Source of the DNA: Dictyophora rubrovolvata
Taxonomy: Eukaryota > Basidiomycota > Agaricomycetes > Phallales > Phallaceae
Length of the DNA stretch: 64,000 bases
Assembly (NCBI GenBank): GCA_029959195.1
Contig: CP114122.1
Span: 1,550,001 to 1,614,000 of the forward strand
Reading direction: 5' to 3'
Below the pieces are notes generated by a model. The model made no database searches and was not told where the DNA came from. It worked only from the letters and a program-made list of their open reading frames with translations. Made by a program: the position numbers and the translations under genes. Shown here one piece after another: positions 47,727-59,883 of this stretch (position 1 is its first letter; the number at the start of each line of letters is the position of its first letter).

Positions 47727-47842
47727 TGCAAAGCGTCGCCAAAATTGACATATACGGGTAGAAATGACTAATTCGCAAAACTATGCTTTGAATTATCTAC
47801 ATAACAATAACAGAACAAATGATTAATATACAATGTAGTAAA

Positions 47843-50800
47843 TCACGCTGACAAGACCTGAAGAAAACGTGTATAGATAGTGTTATGAATATGTTGAAGA
47901 CGATCGGCTTCATTAACAAGGTCAGACTCGAAGTCAATCTGCTAAAAATGAATCAGTGAGGATGGCATGTAGCAGTTTGGAATACAAACTTCATTTGTAT
48001 TTTCTTGAATGCTATCAAAGCTAGATAACAGTTTACTCAACATTTCCGAAAGGACAGCCTGATGTCGTGGATCCGTGCGATCCCGCAGAGCGTCTGGGAT
48101 CATGCGAATGAGCTGAGGTATGAGGTTTTTTACTCTATTGAGTTCGGCTGCTTCAACTACGTCATGAACAGCAGCTCCTTGAACTGAAGCAATGAGCATA
48201 GGCAGTCGTTCCATGACATCCGCATAATCCAAGAATAGCTATCGATATTCAAGTCAGTTAATGACTCATGTACGTATGAAGTCAATTTAAGAGGCGGACC
48301 TTGCCCCTGAAGGACCAATCATCCACAGCTTGGGGATCGAACGGATGGAACAAGGCACGAATGAGTGCCATATCACCTTTAATAACAGCTTCGGGACCCA
48401 ATTCGTACATAGCTATATCGTGGGCTATCTTCTGTTCATCTGCTTTAAGAAAATGTTCGTATGCATCGAACGCCCGTCCCTCGAATTGTGCCAAACAGCC
48501 CTATTCATGACATTAGACAGCGCCTAGCCAGTTACAATACACAACCCACTAATGCATATTCGATCCAGGTGTTGGGTATACTCATCGATTGTAAACCCAT
48601 TATTTGCCAATCTTCAAGATCATGGGCCCGCCTACAAAGTAAATCTTGTATGGCTTTCTTTCGGCTGTACATTACATTAATTACTATAAGTGAGTTTTTT
48701 TAAGTTAACGGCTTACCCGTTGTGCCCTTCCAGATGTAACAAAACAAAGACGGCCTTTTGTAGTTGTCCTAACGTTTCCAATTGAGCGGCATATGCACAA
48801 GTTACATTATCAGCGATATTGCTATGACCTTCTACTCCTGATTCTGCCGAAATGGTATCTTCGTCCAAATTCTGTCGATCGGAAAAGTCTTTGATACGCA
48901 TAGCACGAGAAAGAAGGATATACAAATGCCAAGTTATCCGATAGTCGAGACGCGAGGATGAAAAGGCACGTGGATATATTGCTCGCTCAAGAGGAATCTG
49001 TCCTGCCGCTAGACGGAGTAGCTCAAACGAGCCATCTGCCTCATCCAATGCAACAGTCTGGGAATCAAGACCCGCTACAGAGCTTGATGGTGCCTTTCTC
49101 AGAGCATTCACTTTTTGATACGGGAGCAAAGGGAACGGAGTTTCATTATGGCCTATATTTTTCTCGAAGCGTTCGAGGGCGCCTTCAAACCCTTCCATGT
49201 GTTCACTGCCGGGTCCATACCACAACATCAACCCAAAAGCTCGTTTCCAATCTAATCCATTGACAACATTTATCTCGCTTGCGCGATAGGTGTTGTTACC
49301 ATTCCGTGACGGTCGCCATAAACACGTTATACCGGCCAACACCGCCATACATTTGCGATAGCTCTCGTGAACGAGTTTATCAACGCCTTCACTGGACCAA
49401 ATGGCAAGCTGATTTTCGACATCGCCTCGAAATTCCGCGTCTCCTCCTGCTTGCGAAATCAACATCGCGAGATGAACGTCTCCCTCCGCCGCTGCCGCAT
49501 CAGTTGCTTCTTCAATCTGACGACCAGTCAACCTAATGAAGGCTCTCTCCGCGGGGGTCAAACTTGATTTCTCACGGAGAGAGGTTGTGACAGTGGGTGC
49601 TACCGTAGTTGCTAACCAATCTGCCAATGCCGTGCGCCGTTGAAGTGCAATAAGGCGTTGTTTCGTAAGGGAAGGAATGGAGGACAATACGTGACTGACA
49701 GGGTCAAACAATGCAATTCCCTGGCGCCATATTTGGGCTTCATGAGAGTGTTCGTTATCAGGCAGTAAAGATGAAAAAAGGGAGAATGTAAGGGCCCGAT
49801 TAGGGAATGCAATGGGAGTTCCTTCATCGTTCAACTCTATTGTCGAATGACTGATTTGAGTCTCCAAAAGTTGTGAAGCGCGGGATTTTTCGGTTTCCTG
49901 AGAAAAGTCCGATGAATACGTAAACGTGGTTTTCTAGAAACGCCGACTTACTTCATCACCAGCTATCACTGTGATATTTTGTATGTACACAGTCGAACTA
50001 ATGATAAATCGCAATTTAATAGAAGCTAGGATGATGTTGGATGAACATACCTTGACGTTGCTCCAACTCGTGCTAACATTCCACCTGGCCCCCAGCTGAC
50101 ACGCGTCGACCGACCTAATGCCAGCCCGGCATCTACATATGCTCCTTCCATGCCAGCTGTAACAAATTCAACACCTTGCATTCGAACAATTTTTCGACTA
50201 AGACGATAGGGTTCAGGATCCATTGACTTGTCAAATGTCGTGCGCTAAAAGGCGAAAAAGTTAATAATCATAAGCGCAAGGAAAACGACGACAAGAGACA
50301 TTCCTCTAATCGATCCAGTCGAGATCCGTCCCCTTCTGAACTACGACTGTGTTTCCGTAAAAGCTTCGAAGATGCGCTGAATAGCTTTTCCATGTGCTCC
50401 CGAGGTTCTAGTCCAGACATTTTTATCCCAGATGATTTTAACTTTAGTTTTTTTACCGACGACTTGTTGACATGGGTATCAGTCTTGGTATTCTTTTCGT
50501 GTTCCTTCGCTTCTGGTGCTCGGAAGAGCGATGCCTGCATGACATGCACTCGATAAGGCTCCAATCCAAGTTGTTCAGGCCACGAAGGTGGGGGCGCACT
50601 AGTTCTGCGCCGTTGAAAGACTTCTTCTTCCTCGTCATAATCATTATAGTCGTAATCCAATTCATCTTCAGTTGTTTCCCCAGAGACAGCACGAACGGGC
50701 TGCTTTGATTCTGCACGATCAGTCGCGACATGCCTCGAATGTCCCTCAGATGAAAACTTGGCTGCCGCACTCCTGTCTTCTAAAACCGCATTGAATATGA

Positions 50801-51047
50801 GCTTTGAAGGTTTTTCAGACTCCGGCGCAGTGACATTATTCGCGTTTATACGAGTGTCCCGAGTTTTAGCAGCTACCCCATTGCGGCCGCTGAGGTCAGT
50901 CTCAGGATCCTGCGAGTTCGTCGCACGCGCTTTTCCTTTATTTGACGTAGACGGGATCGAATTTGTCCTTACTTCCTTTGTTCTTGAAGCAGCTCGAGTA
51001 GGAAGAACCTCGTCGTCACTGTCTTCCGTCAATCCAAAGCGTGCCAT
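47843..51047 (-). CDS. NUP96: Nucleoporin Nup96 (Nup145C), free-standing
   Basis: Scaffold nucleoporin of the Nup84/Y-complex. ATG at 51045-51047 (MARFGLTEDSDDEVLPTRAA). The first 260 residues are charged and disordered, with an acidic run (DELDYDYNDYDEEEEVF). Exon 2 has SMDPEPYRLSRKIVRMQGVE and STRVSWGPGGML, the V-x-W-G-P motif of the Nup96 start. The long exon 48713-49867 is helical and contains the family block YRITWHLYILLSRAM (about residue 690 onward). Later exons are VKAYEHFLKADEQKI-like and DYADVMERLPMLIASVQGAA, and the last exon after an intron at about 47945-47992 reads QIDFESDLVNEADRLQHIHN, ending FLQVLSA. No Nup98 FG-repeat or autoproteolysis (HFS) domain precedes it, so Nup96 is a separate gene here. 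Confidence 0.87.
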
Positions 51048-51505
51048 GCTGAGACTTTGGTTGTGTCAGTATCGGTAATTGTGACGAGGGCCGTGACCTC
51101 AGGACACCTTGTTCTCATACGCGCGCCTGGACCCTGCGGAAAGAATCTTTACTTTACGTCTACTGCCTATTGTGACAATAACAATTTCTAGTAAATGCTG
51201 CTAAAAAATGGTGTTCAGCAATTGCAATTGATAATTGAGTCTTGTGGACGAATAAGCATTTTTAGTCTTTTCTTTACCATTACATAACAGAACTAAATGG
51301 AGCTGTAACGCTCATCTTGTGAGACTAGAACTTCTGGTCTACATACAAACTTCTTAAAGGTATTTATCAACTCGCACATGATCAAAGGATAGCGCTTAGT
51401 TTCATTTGATAAGGAGCTTTATTGAGCCCCGGGTTGTGCGTTTGGTATTGGATAATTGTGGCCGCGTCACGCTCGCGGCGCGCCAGCCGAGTAGAGTAAA
51501 GTCTT
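51048..51505. promoter_or_regulatory. Divergent promoter of NUP96 and FMT
   Basis: About 460 bases between two divergent genes. It includes a GC-rich palindromic patch at about 51462-51490 (GGCCGCGTCACGCTCGCGGC). No standard TATA near either ATG. Confidence 0.5.
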
Positions 51506-52910
51506 ATGGTTCTCGTGAACCAATGCTCCCGCTATTTGTCGACAATTGCGGATAGCTCTGCTTCAAAATGCAACATCCTATTTCTCGGACAAGATCGTTT
51601 TTCTTGTACAGTATTCAAATATCTATATCAAGAAACAGGTTCGTGGCCTCACCTAGTCTTGCCAGTTCCGAGTCCAGTCTTCCGACGCTACAAAAGATTT
51701 GTGGGACAATTTTTGCGTAGTGACAAACCCCGATGCTAAAACTGGCCGAAGAGGAAAAAATCTCTCCGCCTGTCAGTGTAAAGTCTCTTGTGAAGGATAT
51801 TCTATTCACAGTGTTGTCGATAGCACCATTGAGGCTTTTAGCTCGCTCACTCAACATTCTCGCAACAACCGTACCCCCCAAAGATGTCGGAATGAAATCT
51901 TGGGAGGTCAGTGTGGATCATGAAAAATTCGACAATATCTAATTTCTTATTGTTAGGTTCCCTCACTCTTTCAAAGCGACTCCTCTCGTGAAAACATCCT
52001 CATAACAGCTTCTTTTGGCCGTATCATACCTGCATCAATTTTACGCTTGTTCCGTAAAAGTCATCGATTGAACGTTCATCCCTCTCTGTTACCCTTATAC
52101 CGAGGACCGGCCCCTATTCAACATGCAATCGCAGATGGTGCGAGTATAACGGGTGTATCGATTTCAACTATAAATCCATTCACATATGGCGTCGATTCAG
52201 GTGACATATGGGCCAATCAATCAATGGTATCTCATACACTACTCTGGTAATCACATCCTGGATTCTAACACATTTTACAGAAATTAACTCCAGATATGAC
52301 TTTTGATTCCCTCAGTCGGACATTAGCAGATGTCGGCGGCCAATTATTAGTACATACTCTCCGGGAAATATTAGCTGACAAGGTAGGTAGCAGAGTGTCT
52401 GCTCATTAATCGCCAATTCCATGTAAGCTAGGCACGATCCACCAAACAAGATCATTCAAAAGCTACCTCGGCGCCATTTATAAAGAGGAATTTTATGGAA
52501 ATTGACTGGAATACATGGGACGCCTTCAAACTAGACCGACACCACAGAGCAGCCCATCATCAAGTAGGACATTAGAATCTCTATGAATGTTTTCTCATTC
52601 TGATTTGACATTACAGTACGCATTACGAACACTCTTGCCTTACGGGCTCAGCTTGCAATTAAAACGAGTATCAATTCAGTCACCTTTTAGACCCAAACAA
52701 CCAACATTATCGGATCCCGGTGATGCCACTTTTGATCCTTCAAGCCAAGCTATCATAATTCGATGTGCGAATGACACCGAGATTAGCGTGACACATCTAC
52801 AACAAGAAAACAAACGAGTACTCGGAGCTTTGGATTTTTGGAATGGGGTCCGTCCGGATGGTTTGCATAATGGTATAATATTAAAATTGCGCTCAATTAT
52901 AAACAAATAA
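51506..52910 (+). CDS. FMT1: Mitochondrial methionyl-tRNA formyltransferase
   Basis: Formylates initiator Met-tRNA in mitochondria using 10-formyl-THF. The ATG at 51506 starts a short Ser/Arg-rich leader (MVLVNQCSRYLSTIADSSAS), then the Rossmann part NILFLGQDRFSCTVFKYLYQ. After an intron comes LWDNFCVVTNPDAKTGRRG. Further on are KDVGMKSWEVP and the signature NVHPSLLPLYRGPAPIQHAI, with the H of the formyl-transfer site and SGDIW (the catalytic D in V-D-S-G-D). The last exon ends GALDFWNGVRPDGLHNGIIL. Stop at 52908-52910, 101 bases from the stop of the convergent MSH6. The final 70 bases are duplicated at 12362-12449. Confidence 0.9.
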
Positions 52911-55900
52911 AACAATGCAGCATGATGTGGAATGAATAGACTGAAATATCGAAAGCAGGGAATAGAAGTAAAACCAGCTATGAATACAGACAAGCAGATT
53001 CGAGCAGTCCTTTATAAGCTTTGGTTTGTGATAAAGTTCCTCAAAACGTCAAGGGTATTCTTCGTGTTCTCATTCGGAGCCATCTGTCCAGTAGAAAGCT
53101 TCCATAGATACGCAAAATCGGCTTGAAGGGTCAAGGGCAATCCTATGTTACTTCGCTTAGAGAGTTTCTCTTTGAACTGCTTTGCGTAATCTTGCGATAT
53201 AGCTTCAGCACGAAAAACGACTTCAGCAGGGACACCCGCTAAGTTGGCCACATGTGTGCCAAACGAGCCGGTAGCCACTCCGTCGATGAGCTTGTAAAGG
53301 AAGATAAGCTGATGGTCTCAAATTAGCACCACTCTATTTTTTTTAAATCTAGACGTCACGTTAAATACGGACCTCTTTCTTCTCGTCATCGACCAGAGTC
53401 TCCATGTGCATATTTCTGATATTCGGATGATTAGCAAAATCATCCGTTAGTGAGGAGTAATGTGTTGCAAAGCAGCATAAGGGAAGTGTATGCGTGGCCA
53501 AATGATGAAGTACAGCCTAATAACATCAGTAACCCGATACATATATCAAAAGAATCGTTATACTCACTCCAGCTATTGCCATACCATCCTAACATTTGTC
53601 AGTGTCGAAAATGACTAAATCAACAGCAAGACATACAAAAGTGGAAGTTCCTCGGCCAAGTTCTTACACGACCCGTTAGGCTAAATGGGAGAGAAAAGGA
53701 AAAGGGAATAAACGTACCGTCTAGAATCACAAGCGATTTCGAGGTGGCATTCCGAAGAATCTTGCAGCTAATATCAAATTAATAAATTGAACACCAATGA
53801 GATAAAGATGCGTGCCATTCATCAAGTTCAACTTTGAAGGTACTAGCGTTACCAAACATATTATCGTATGCACCCATGCGAGTCAGAATGGAATCAAGAG
53901 GCACCAATCTAGACATAGCTCTTTAGCAAATACCAAAGTGATTGCATTATAATTATTTACTGTGCATTTTTAGCGGGAACAAGCATCCCCAATTGGGCCA
54001 TGATCACACCGGCTGCCGTCATGCGCATCACGGTGGACTTGCCTCTAATACACCCATAAGCATTGATACATTTGAGAAAAGGAAGAACTTACGCCATGTT
54101 AGGTCCTGTAAGCAATGCAATACGACCGACTTCACCGCCCACTCGAATGTCATTAGGTATAAAGTCGTTTTTCAAACACATAGCTGGATGGCGCAGTTCC
54201 TCAAAATTCACGAAAGCAGAATCAGCTTCAACAAATTCGGGCCGACAAACTGGTTCTCCGAGAGCCATGGACGATTTGGCAAGACTCAACAGGCAGTCTA
54301 ATTCTGCCATCACTCGAACAGCATGCAGCCAAACAGACCGATCAGTGTCAAATTCCTGATATAAACGATATTTGAAGTCTTTGACAGCTGTGTTTCTTCT
54401 TTCACGGCCTTCCTTCAACTTTTTGATCAATGGCTCGAGCGTCGGTACAGAGTATCGTTTCACCGCTTTTGTACTTCCAGTTTGGGACCACAATTTGGGA
54501 GTTTTACTTGCCATATTCGCAGCTACTTCCACTTGATATATTTCCTAATACGTTTTGTGCGTCAAATATCAGCGACTGATGGCATGTCTAAACCGACATA
54601 CATACCTTAGTTCCCTGTGCACTGTGCCAAAACTTCAACGGCAATCTGCAAGCAACATAAAAATTGCTCGAGAAACAATGCAAAAAAAATGCGCCTTACC
54701 CTAGTTTCTTCTGCAATGTTTTCAGTTGGCTTTCTAGTTCATCCTCCAACTCATTATTCTCAGATTGTATCCCATCGTAAAGATCATCTTTGCCTTCGCA
54801 TGGTACAAGCTCATTCACATTCTCTAACAAAAGTGTGAAGTAAAACAACTAGTTTTAGAACATGTGACATACCATTTTCTGGCTTTTCAAACATGCTCTC
54901 GACATTGGTAATATTCGACGTCAAATTAGGAGCTGTCCTCAATAAACCGCGTATACTACTAAAGGATAAGCTATCGGCAAGTTCGGCGAGGCTTTCTAGG
55001 CCTTGGCTCAATTTTTTGAAGCACTTAAAGGACCCGTCAGTGAATAACGCAATTCAGCTAAAATAAATGCGGCCCACATTTAACACTTTCAAAAATTCCC
55101 TCACTTTGCAGTTCTTGGCATGAATGCGGGAGACCAGACGTTCAAGGTCAGGCATACCCCGAGCTAATTTTGAAAACTCGGCTTCGAAGGCGGGGTGCTC
55201 CATGAAATCTTGAACAGCATCTTGTCTAATAACGAACTCTTGATGATCAATTATCGACAAAAAAGTTTATAGTTTCTACCTTGCTTTTATTTGGTTGATG
55301 TCTCGCAGTGGCATGCAAAGCCAAAGTCTGAATAGGCGTTTACCTGTAATCAAACAAATATACCAAATTCAAAGAATTCGAAAGGAGCAACCAGGAAAGG
55401 TTACCGAATGGTGTTATACATCTTCCTAGTAGACTTAGTAATGAACCCTCGGCGGTGCCTTCGTTATTTACAAGAACCTATAGAATAAGCCCATTAGTAA
55501 TTATGCTCAACGAGTTGATAAGTGAACACAAACCTCTATGTGAGCTAAAGTTTGACCGTCTAAGATCAGCCCTTTGCCAGCCTTCATTGGGTCATAGATA
55601 TTGAAATTTTTCATGCTCAATATGTCCTTGTCAATATTCAATTGACCGAGATACCTATGTCTTATTCAAGCATAGACGGAAAACCCAAGTATTTTGTACT
55701 AACCACATGGTAAGACCCAAAGCGATGATGACATTAGTATCACCCATCATGTCTCGAATCGCATCTGGTATCCCGCTATTCTCGTCCATATTATCGTTGT
55801 CACCGAACATCTCTCTCAACCGAGTAATGGTTTCTTCGAATCCATACCCTTCGTTAGGTCGGAGAATTGTCCAAAGACATGACCCGTGTAAAATACCCTT

Positions 55901-58316
55901 AAGAAGACGTGTAGTCGAAACAGACAAGTTTCCCTAGAATTGAGGATCAGCGAGCAACAAAATAAATATAAATTAAAGCACAAAACCTTGGTATATACGA
56001 TTTCCTTTGGTCGCAATTGTCGTATCACCGTTTCTAACCTGGTTCGGCAAACATCATCATTAAAAGCACTCAAATCGAATTGAGACGTGGCGCTATCGAG
56101 GATACAAATCCCAAAAGAATTTGTTTCTGGATCTTCATAGATAGATACACAATGGACAGCTTCGTCATCAACAAGCAGTTCCCCATCAACCAGGGTCCCG
56201 ATGGTATAGACCTTATTCAGTTCGCTATTTGGTGATCAGCTTATCAAAATATGTTGTTTATATGATAATCATACCGTCGAACAAGTTTATCACCCGATGC
56301 TTTGCCTTTGTCTGCTGTACGACGCATCTCGGCTCCTAGGGCTGTTTCTGCTTGATCGACACGGCCGACTTTGAATCCTGCATTTCATTAGAAGGTAAGT
56401 ACGACTCATACAAGCAAGTTAAACCTTTAGCGAGGAATTTTCTAAAGAAATTGTGAATCGCCGGATAGCTTTGTAGGAATAATGCATAAACTTACGCTGC
56501 CCAAAAATTAAAGGACATTTCCGGGACGCCGACCTGGACTGCAGTGAGAAATTTATATGAGGTTCCGTCCCTTAACTCATACCATAGACATCTTGACTCT
56601 GTGGGTAAGCTTCAGATCAAAAAGACGATGCCCAGTTCGTGCATCCTCTTCGTAGAGCTGTGCCACGATAAAAATTTTATTCGATAACATATGAATCAAC
56701 TTACTTCCAAAAATTTGCTTATCATTGTCGGACCGTCAGCAATTTGTCTCGCAATGATAATAAAGAGAAATACCCTTTCTGGAAGAATAAAATCTAGAGA
56801 ATTACAATAAATTAATTCCTTTTCACTTGAGGATACCGAACACCCACTGTATCAAAGTGTATTTGTTTAATCTTCACTGAATGTTACCAAAATACCGTCA
56901 TAAAAAGACCCGGAGCACGCTTACCTCCCAAAACTGAAGCAGACATAATCAGCGTCTAAAAAGCCCTTTAGAACAAATGACTACCTGTTTCTCAAACGGA
57001 GTAAACACTTTCCAAGCACTTGGTGGGATGTATAATGTTTTCGGGTCATAATTAGCATCCCCAGGCCTATTCTGGTCTTTCTAAAGCATATTGTGAGCAT
57101 GAGTAATGATATTTTGGGCCGAGACAAGCCGCCTACATCATGTATATCAAGTAAAAAGGAAAACGGTTCTTCTTTTTCAACTTTATCTGTCTTCTTCTCT
57201 CGTGTACGCTGTTCGGCAGCTGTGAGCAAGAAGTCTTGCGGCCCACCCGAGGGCGGAACGCCGATTTTCAATCTGGGACGTTTTGGGACGCCCTCAGGTT
57301 TGTACTTAGACTTCTTCGTTTCGAGCTCAAGCTCTGGCTCTGAATCATCTTTCATGACATCTGACTCTGAGGCTTCATCGTTCACTATGAAGTCGTCATC
57401 ATCGGTTGACCTTCGGCTAGAACGAGAACTGCTAGCACTTCGAGATCTTCCTAGAAAATACATTCAACATAAATAGGGAACTTGTAAAAATTCCGACCTT
57501 TTCGCGTGGAGGACGCATGAGAGTCAGAGGCTCCAATATCACATCGTGCACTGCCAGTAGAGGCTCCTGAGAGATCTTTTAATACATGACTAACAACAAG
57601 TTATGCTAAGCATACTTCTTTTATTCTTGAACAGGGCAAGTTTTGACCCAAAACTATGGATATCACTGGAGGGTGCATCTGTATCCTCTACTGGAGAAGA
57701 AGTACGCAGCCTTTTCGATGACACTAGACATTTGAACTATGGAGCAGACTGTACATGGAGTATCAAGTGACTTACAGATTGATTTATCTGATTGCATTGA
57801 CGATATGCGTGCATTATTGTTCGTCTGGATCATCTCTTCATCAGAATCTTCAATAATGATTTTTTTTCGTTTTGTCTAGGACACCTCATTGAGTGGTGCA
57901 ATAATCCAAAAGTTGAACATACGATTTACAATTTTTTTAGGAGGAAAATCTTCATCTGAAGAAAGCATATCAACGTCAATCTGATCGCTCGTAGGTGGTG
58001 TGTTCTTCATGTCTAATGGAGACGATGGAAAACCAGCCAATTTATCTCCATTTGCGTCGCACTTAAAGTCATCTGTCACATTTTTCGTTCCGTTCCCACT
58101 TTTTATGGCGAGCGACGTTTCTGTTACGGAAGATTTTATGACACTACTCCGAGCCGCGCCATCTGAAATCGACGAAATATCCCCTATGCTCTTCTTAATT
58201 GGTGTTTTAGAATCTACGGAAGGTCGTTTCGCGAAAAAGCTGATCAAAGTTTTCTGTTTCAGCTGGGTTTGCTTGGTATTGACGGGTGGCATAATACGAG
58301 AAGATGATATGGCAAG
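52838..58316 (-). repeat. Right arm of the inverted segmental duplication (source copy)
   Basis: Matches the reverse complement of 7291-12449. It is longer (about 5.48 versus 5.16 kb) because the left arm suffered deletions. It contains the intact MSH6 and the last codons of a whole FMT gene, so this locus is the parent. Confidence 0.9.
53012..58292 (-). CDS. MSH6: DNA mismatch repair protein MSH6
   Basis: Partner of MSH2 in MutS-alpha, which recognises base-base mismatches in the nucleus. ATG at 58290-58292 (MPPVNTKQTQLKQKTLISFF) carries the PCNA-binding PIP box QKTLISFF at residues 13-20. Then a disordered acidic linker (to about 57100) leads to the MutS domains: mismatch-binding, connector (INTKILDSATSQFDLSAFND-like), lever (VIRQDAVQDFMEHPAFEAEF, GMPDLERLVSRIHAKNCK, with an intron to CFKKLSQGLESLAELADS) and ATPase. 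The Walker A TGPNMA|GKST is split by an intron near 54080, Walker B reads VILDELGRGTSTF across an intron at about 53664-53718, and DGMAIAG and FATHYSSLTDDF follow. The end reads LWKLSTGQMAPNENTKNTLD. No frame break found in the blocks checked. At least twenty introns. Confidence 0.92.
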
Positions 58317-58359
58317 TGGGACGGGCAGAAAAAGAATCGTATTACTGAAAAAAAGAACC

Positions 58360-58373
58360 TTACGCGCGCGTAA
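58360..58373. promoter_or_regulatory. TTACGCGCGCGTAA palindrome upstream of MSH6
   Basis: A perfect 14-bp palindrome 68-81 bases upstream of the MSH6 ATG, containing overlapping ACGCG cores. ACGCG is the core of the MluI cell-cycle box bound by MBF-type factors, which in yeasts drive replication and repair genes in G1/S. Seen in sequence; function inferred. Confidence 0.5.
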
Positions 58374-58385
58374 CGTGTTGTCACA

Positions 58386-58934
58386 TTCAATTCAAGGCCA
58401 ATTCAACTTTGGGTTTCTAGCGGTGAACTGTCGATTCATCCGATTCGGCACGCCGGCATAAGATCTATCAAAAAAATGTACCGATTGGGCCTGTAGACCC
58501 CGGTGACCTCAGGCGTTCTCCGGTCATTGTAGATAGACAAAATTAAAATAGATTTTGATCCAACGGCACTGAATCTGTCGTTCCCCAGACATTATAGATA
58601 GAGAAAACTTGTATTAAATGTGGATTTCCTGGGAAGAATGAAAGTAAAGATGGCTAGGGAGCATATTTTCAAAGGAAAACAAGCAAAAGAATGACGGATA
58701 ATCTAGTAACAGAGGAAAAAGAAAAAAGCATTGTCACTATAGACTAAAAAGAAGGAAAAGTAGCGAAATTAACTGTAGAACAATGAGGAAGAACTCGAGT
58801 TTTTGAATAGAATAGAAAAGAATGATAATACACTGACGTGTAAATGATCAGTGATTTTTTTAATGAAAATTGTATTACGCATGAACACGATGTGTGAGGG
58901 TGTCAGCAAGGCTGTTTTTTCAAGTCAACCACGT
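58386..58934. other. Intergenic, nothing recognised
   Basis: About 550 AT-rich bases between the MSH6 upstream region and the end of the cysteine-rich gene. A purine-rich stretch (58635-58790, GAAAA/AAGAAG type) is visible. No gene. Confidence 0.5.
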
Positions 58935-59883
58935 TCAATCTCGTTCTATAAATGCACATTCCCTCTCATGGTCAAGAAGATCCAACACATCCATTCCTAT
59001 CTCGCAGTAACGACAGAATTGGAAGATATCGGGTTTAGAGCTCGAGGGGCCAGCAGAGGAGGGACTGGCGGTAGGGAAAGAGAGTCCAGGGAAGGCCTCC
59101 GTTGGTGAGCTTTCCTGTTTTACTTTTACCTTGTCTATCGCATCTGGTTTGGAGTTGACTAAACCAAATTCCCTTCGCAGTTGCCGTTCAGAGATGGGGC
59201 TTGAGTTTCTGTTGAACTGAAGAGAAGTACCTTGGAGTCTAGTGAGGACGTCCATTGCTGGTGAGCTTTCTCGCTTTACCGTTACATTTGGCTTAGAATC
59301 GTCCAATTCCCTTCACAGCTCCCACTCAGAGATAGGAGTTGAGCTTCGGTTGAACTGGTAACCAGTACTGCGCTGACCGCGATAAGTCATGTATGCTACA
59401 TATATCAATAAGAAATGTCATAAAAAATTCGAAATTGATATCGCAAAACTTACGGGGAGCAGAAACCCTGCGATGAGAGCGACGGTGGTTGCGTTCAGGC
59501 ATTGTGATCCTCCGAGAAGACAGGGTTACCGGAAAAATCTCTAAAATCAGAAATACAGGTTAACCATGTCATTGAAAACAATATGGAAGCCAATATCGCC
59601 TTACCTCCATCAGGATCTCCATGATTATAAATGGTGGTGGAATCAGCCATGACAAAAACAGTTTCCAAGCATACTGCAAATAATAGTATAAAAGTGTCAA
59701 ACTCGTTGAAAACATGTAATACTCACCATATAGCTGGCATTCATTGCAATGTATGAAATGTTCATAAATACCTCTTTGAACATTGACAAATTTGAGGCGA
59801 CTTTCTTTCAGACCACAGAAACACTCAAAGCGAAGTCTTTTGCTATTGAAGTATCGCTTGAATCCGCTAGGCAGAATTTGCAT
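58935..59883 (-). CDS. Cysteine-rich, internally repeated protein; possibly broken
   Basis: A family I only vaguely recognise. ATG 59881-59883 (MQILPSGFKRYFNSKRLRFE) leads into a zinc-finger-like block FECFCGLKESRLKFVNVQRG, then YEHFIHCNECQLY. Introns then join to VCLETVFVMADSTTIYNHGD and, further, RITMPERNHRRSHRRVSAP. After another intron YMTYRGQRSTGYQFNRSSTP begins a repeat unit (N-R-S-S-P-I-S-E...L-x-R-E) found again at about 59180-59240 (NRNSSPISERQLRREFGLVN). Each unit ends in KVKQESSP- or VTVKRESSP-type sequence. The last exon has a C-x2-C...H-x3-C motif (FCRYCEIGMDVLDLLDHERE). A TGA at 59313-59315 stands where the sister repeat has an Arg codon, so this allele may be a pseudogene or need an unseen splice. 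Function unknown. Confidence 0.5.
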
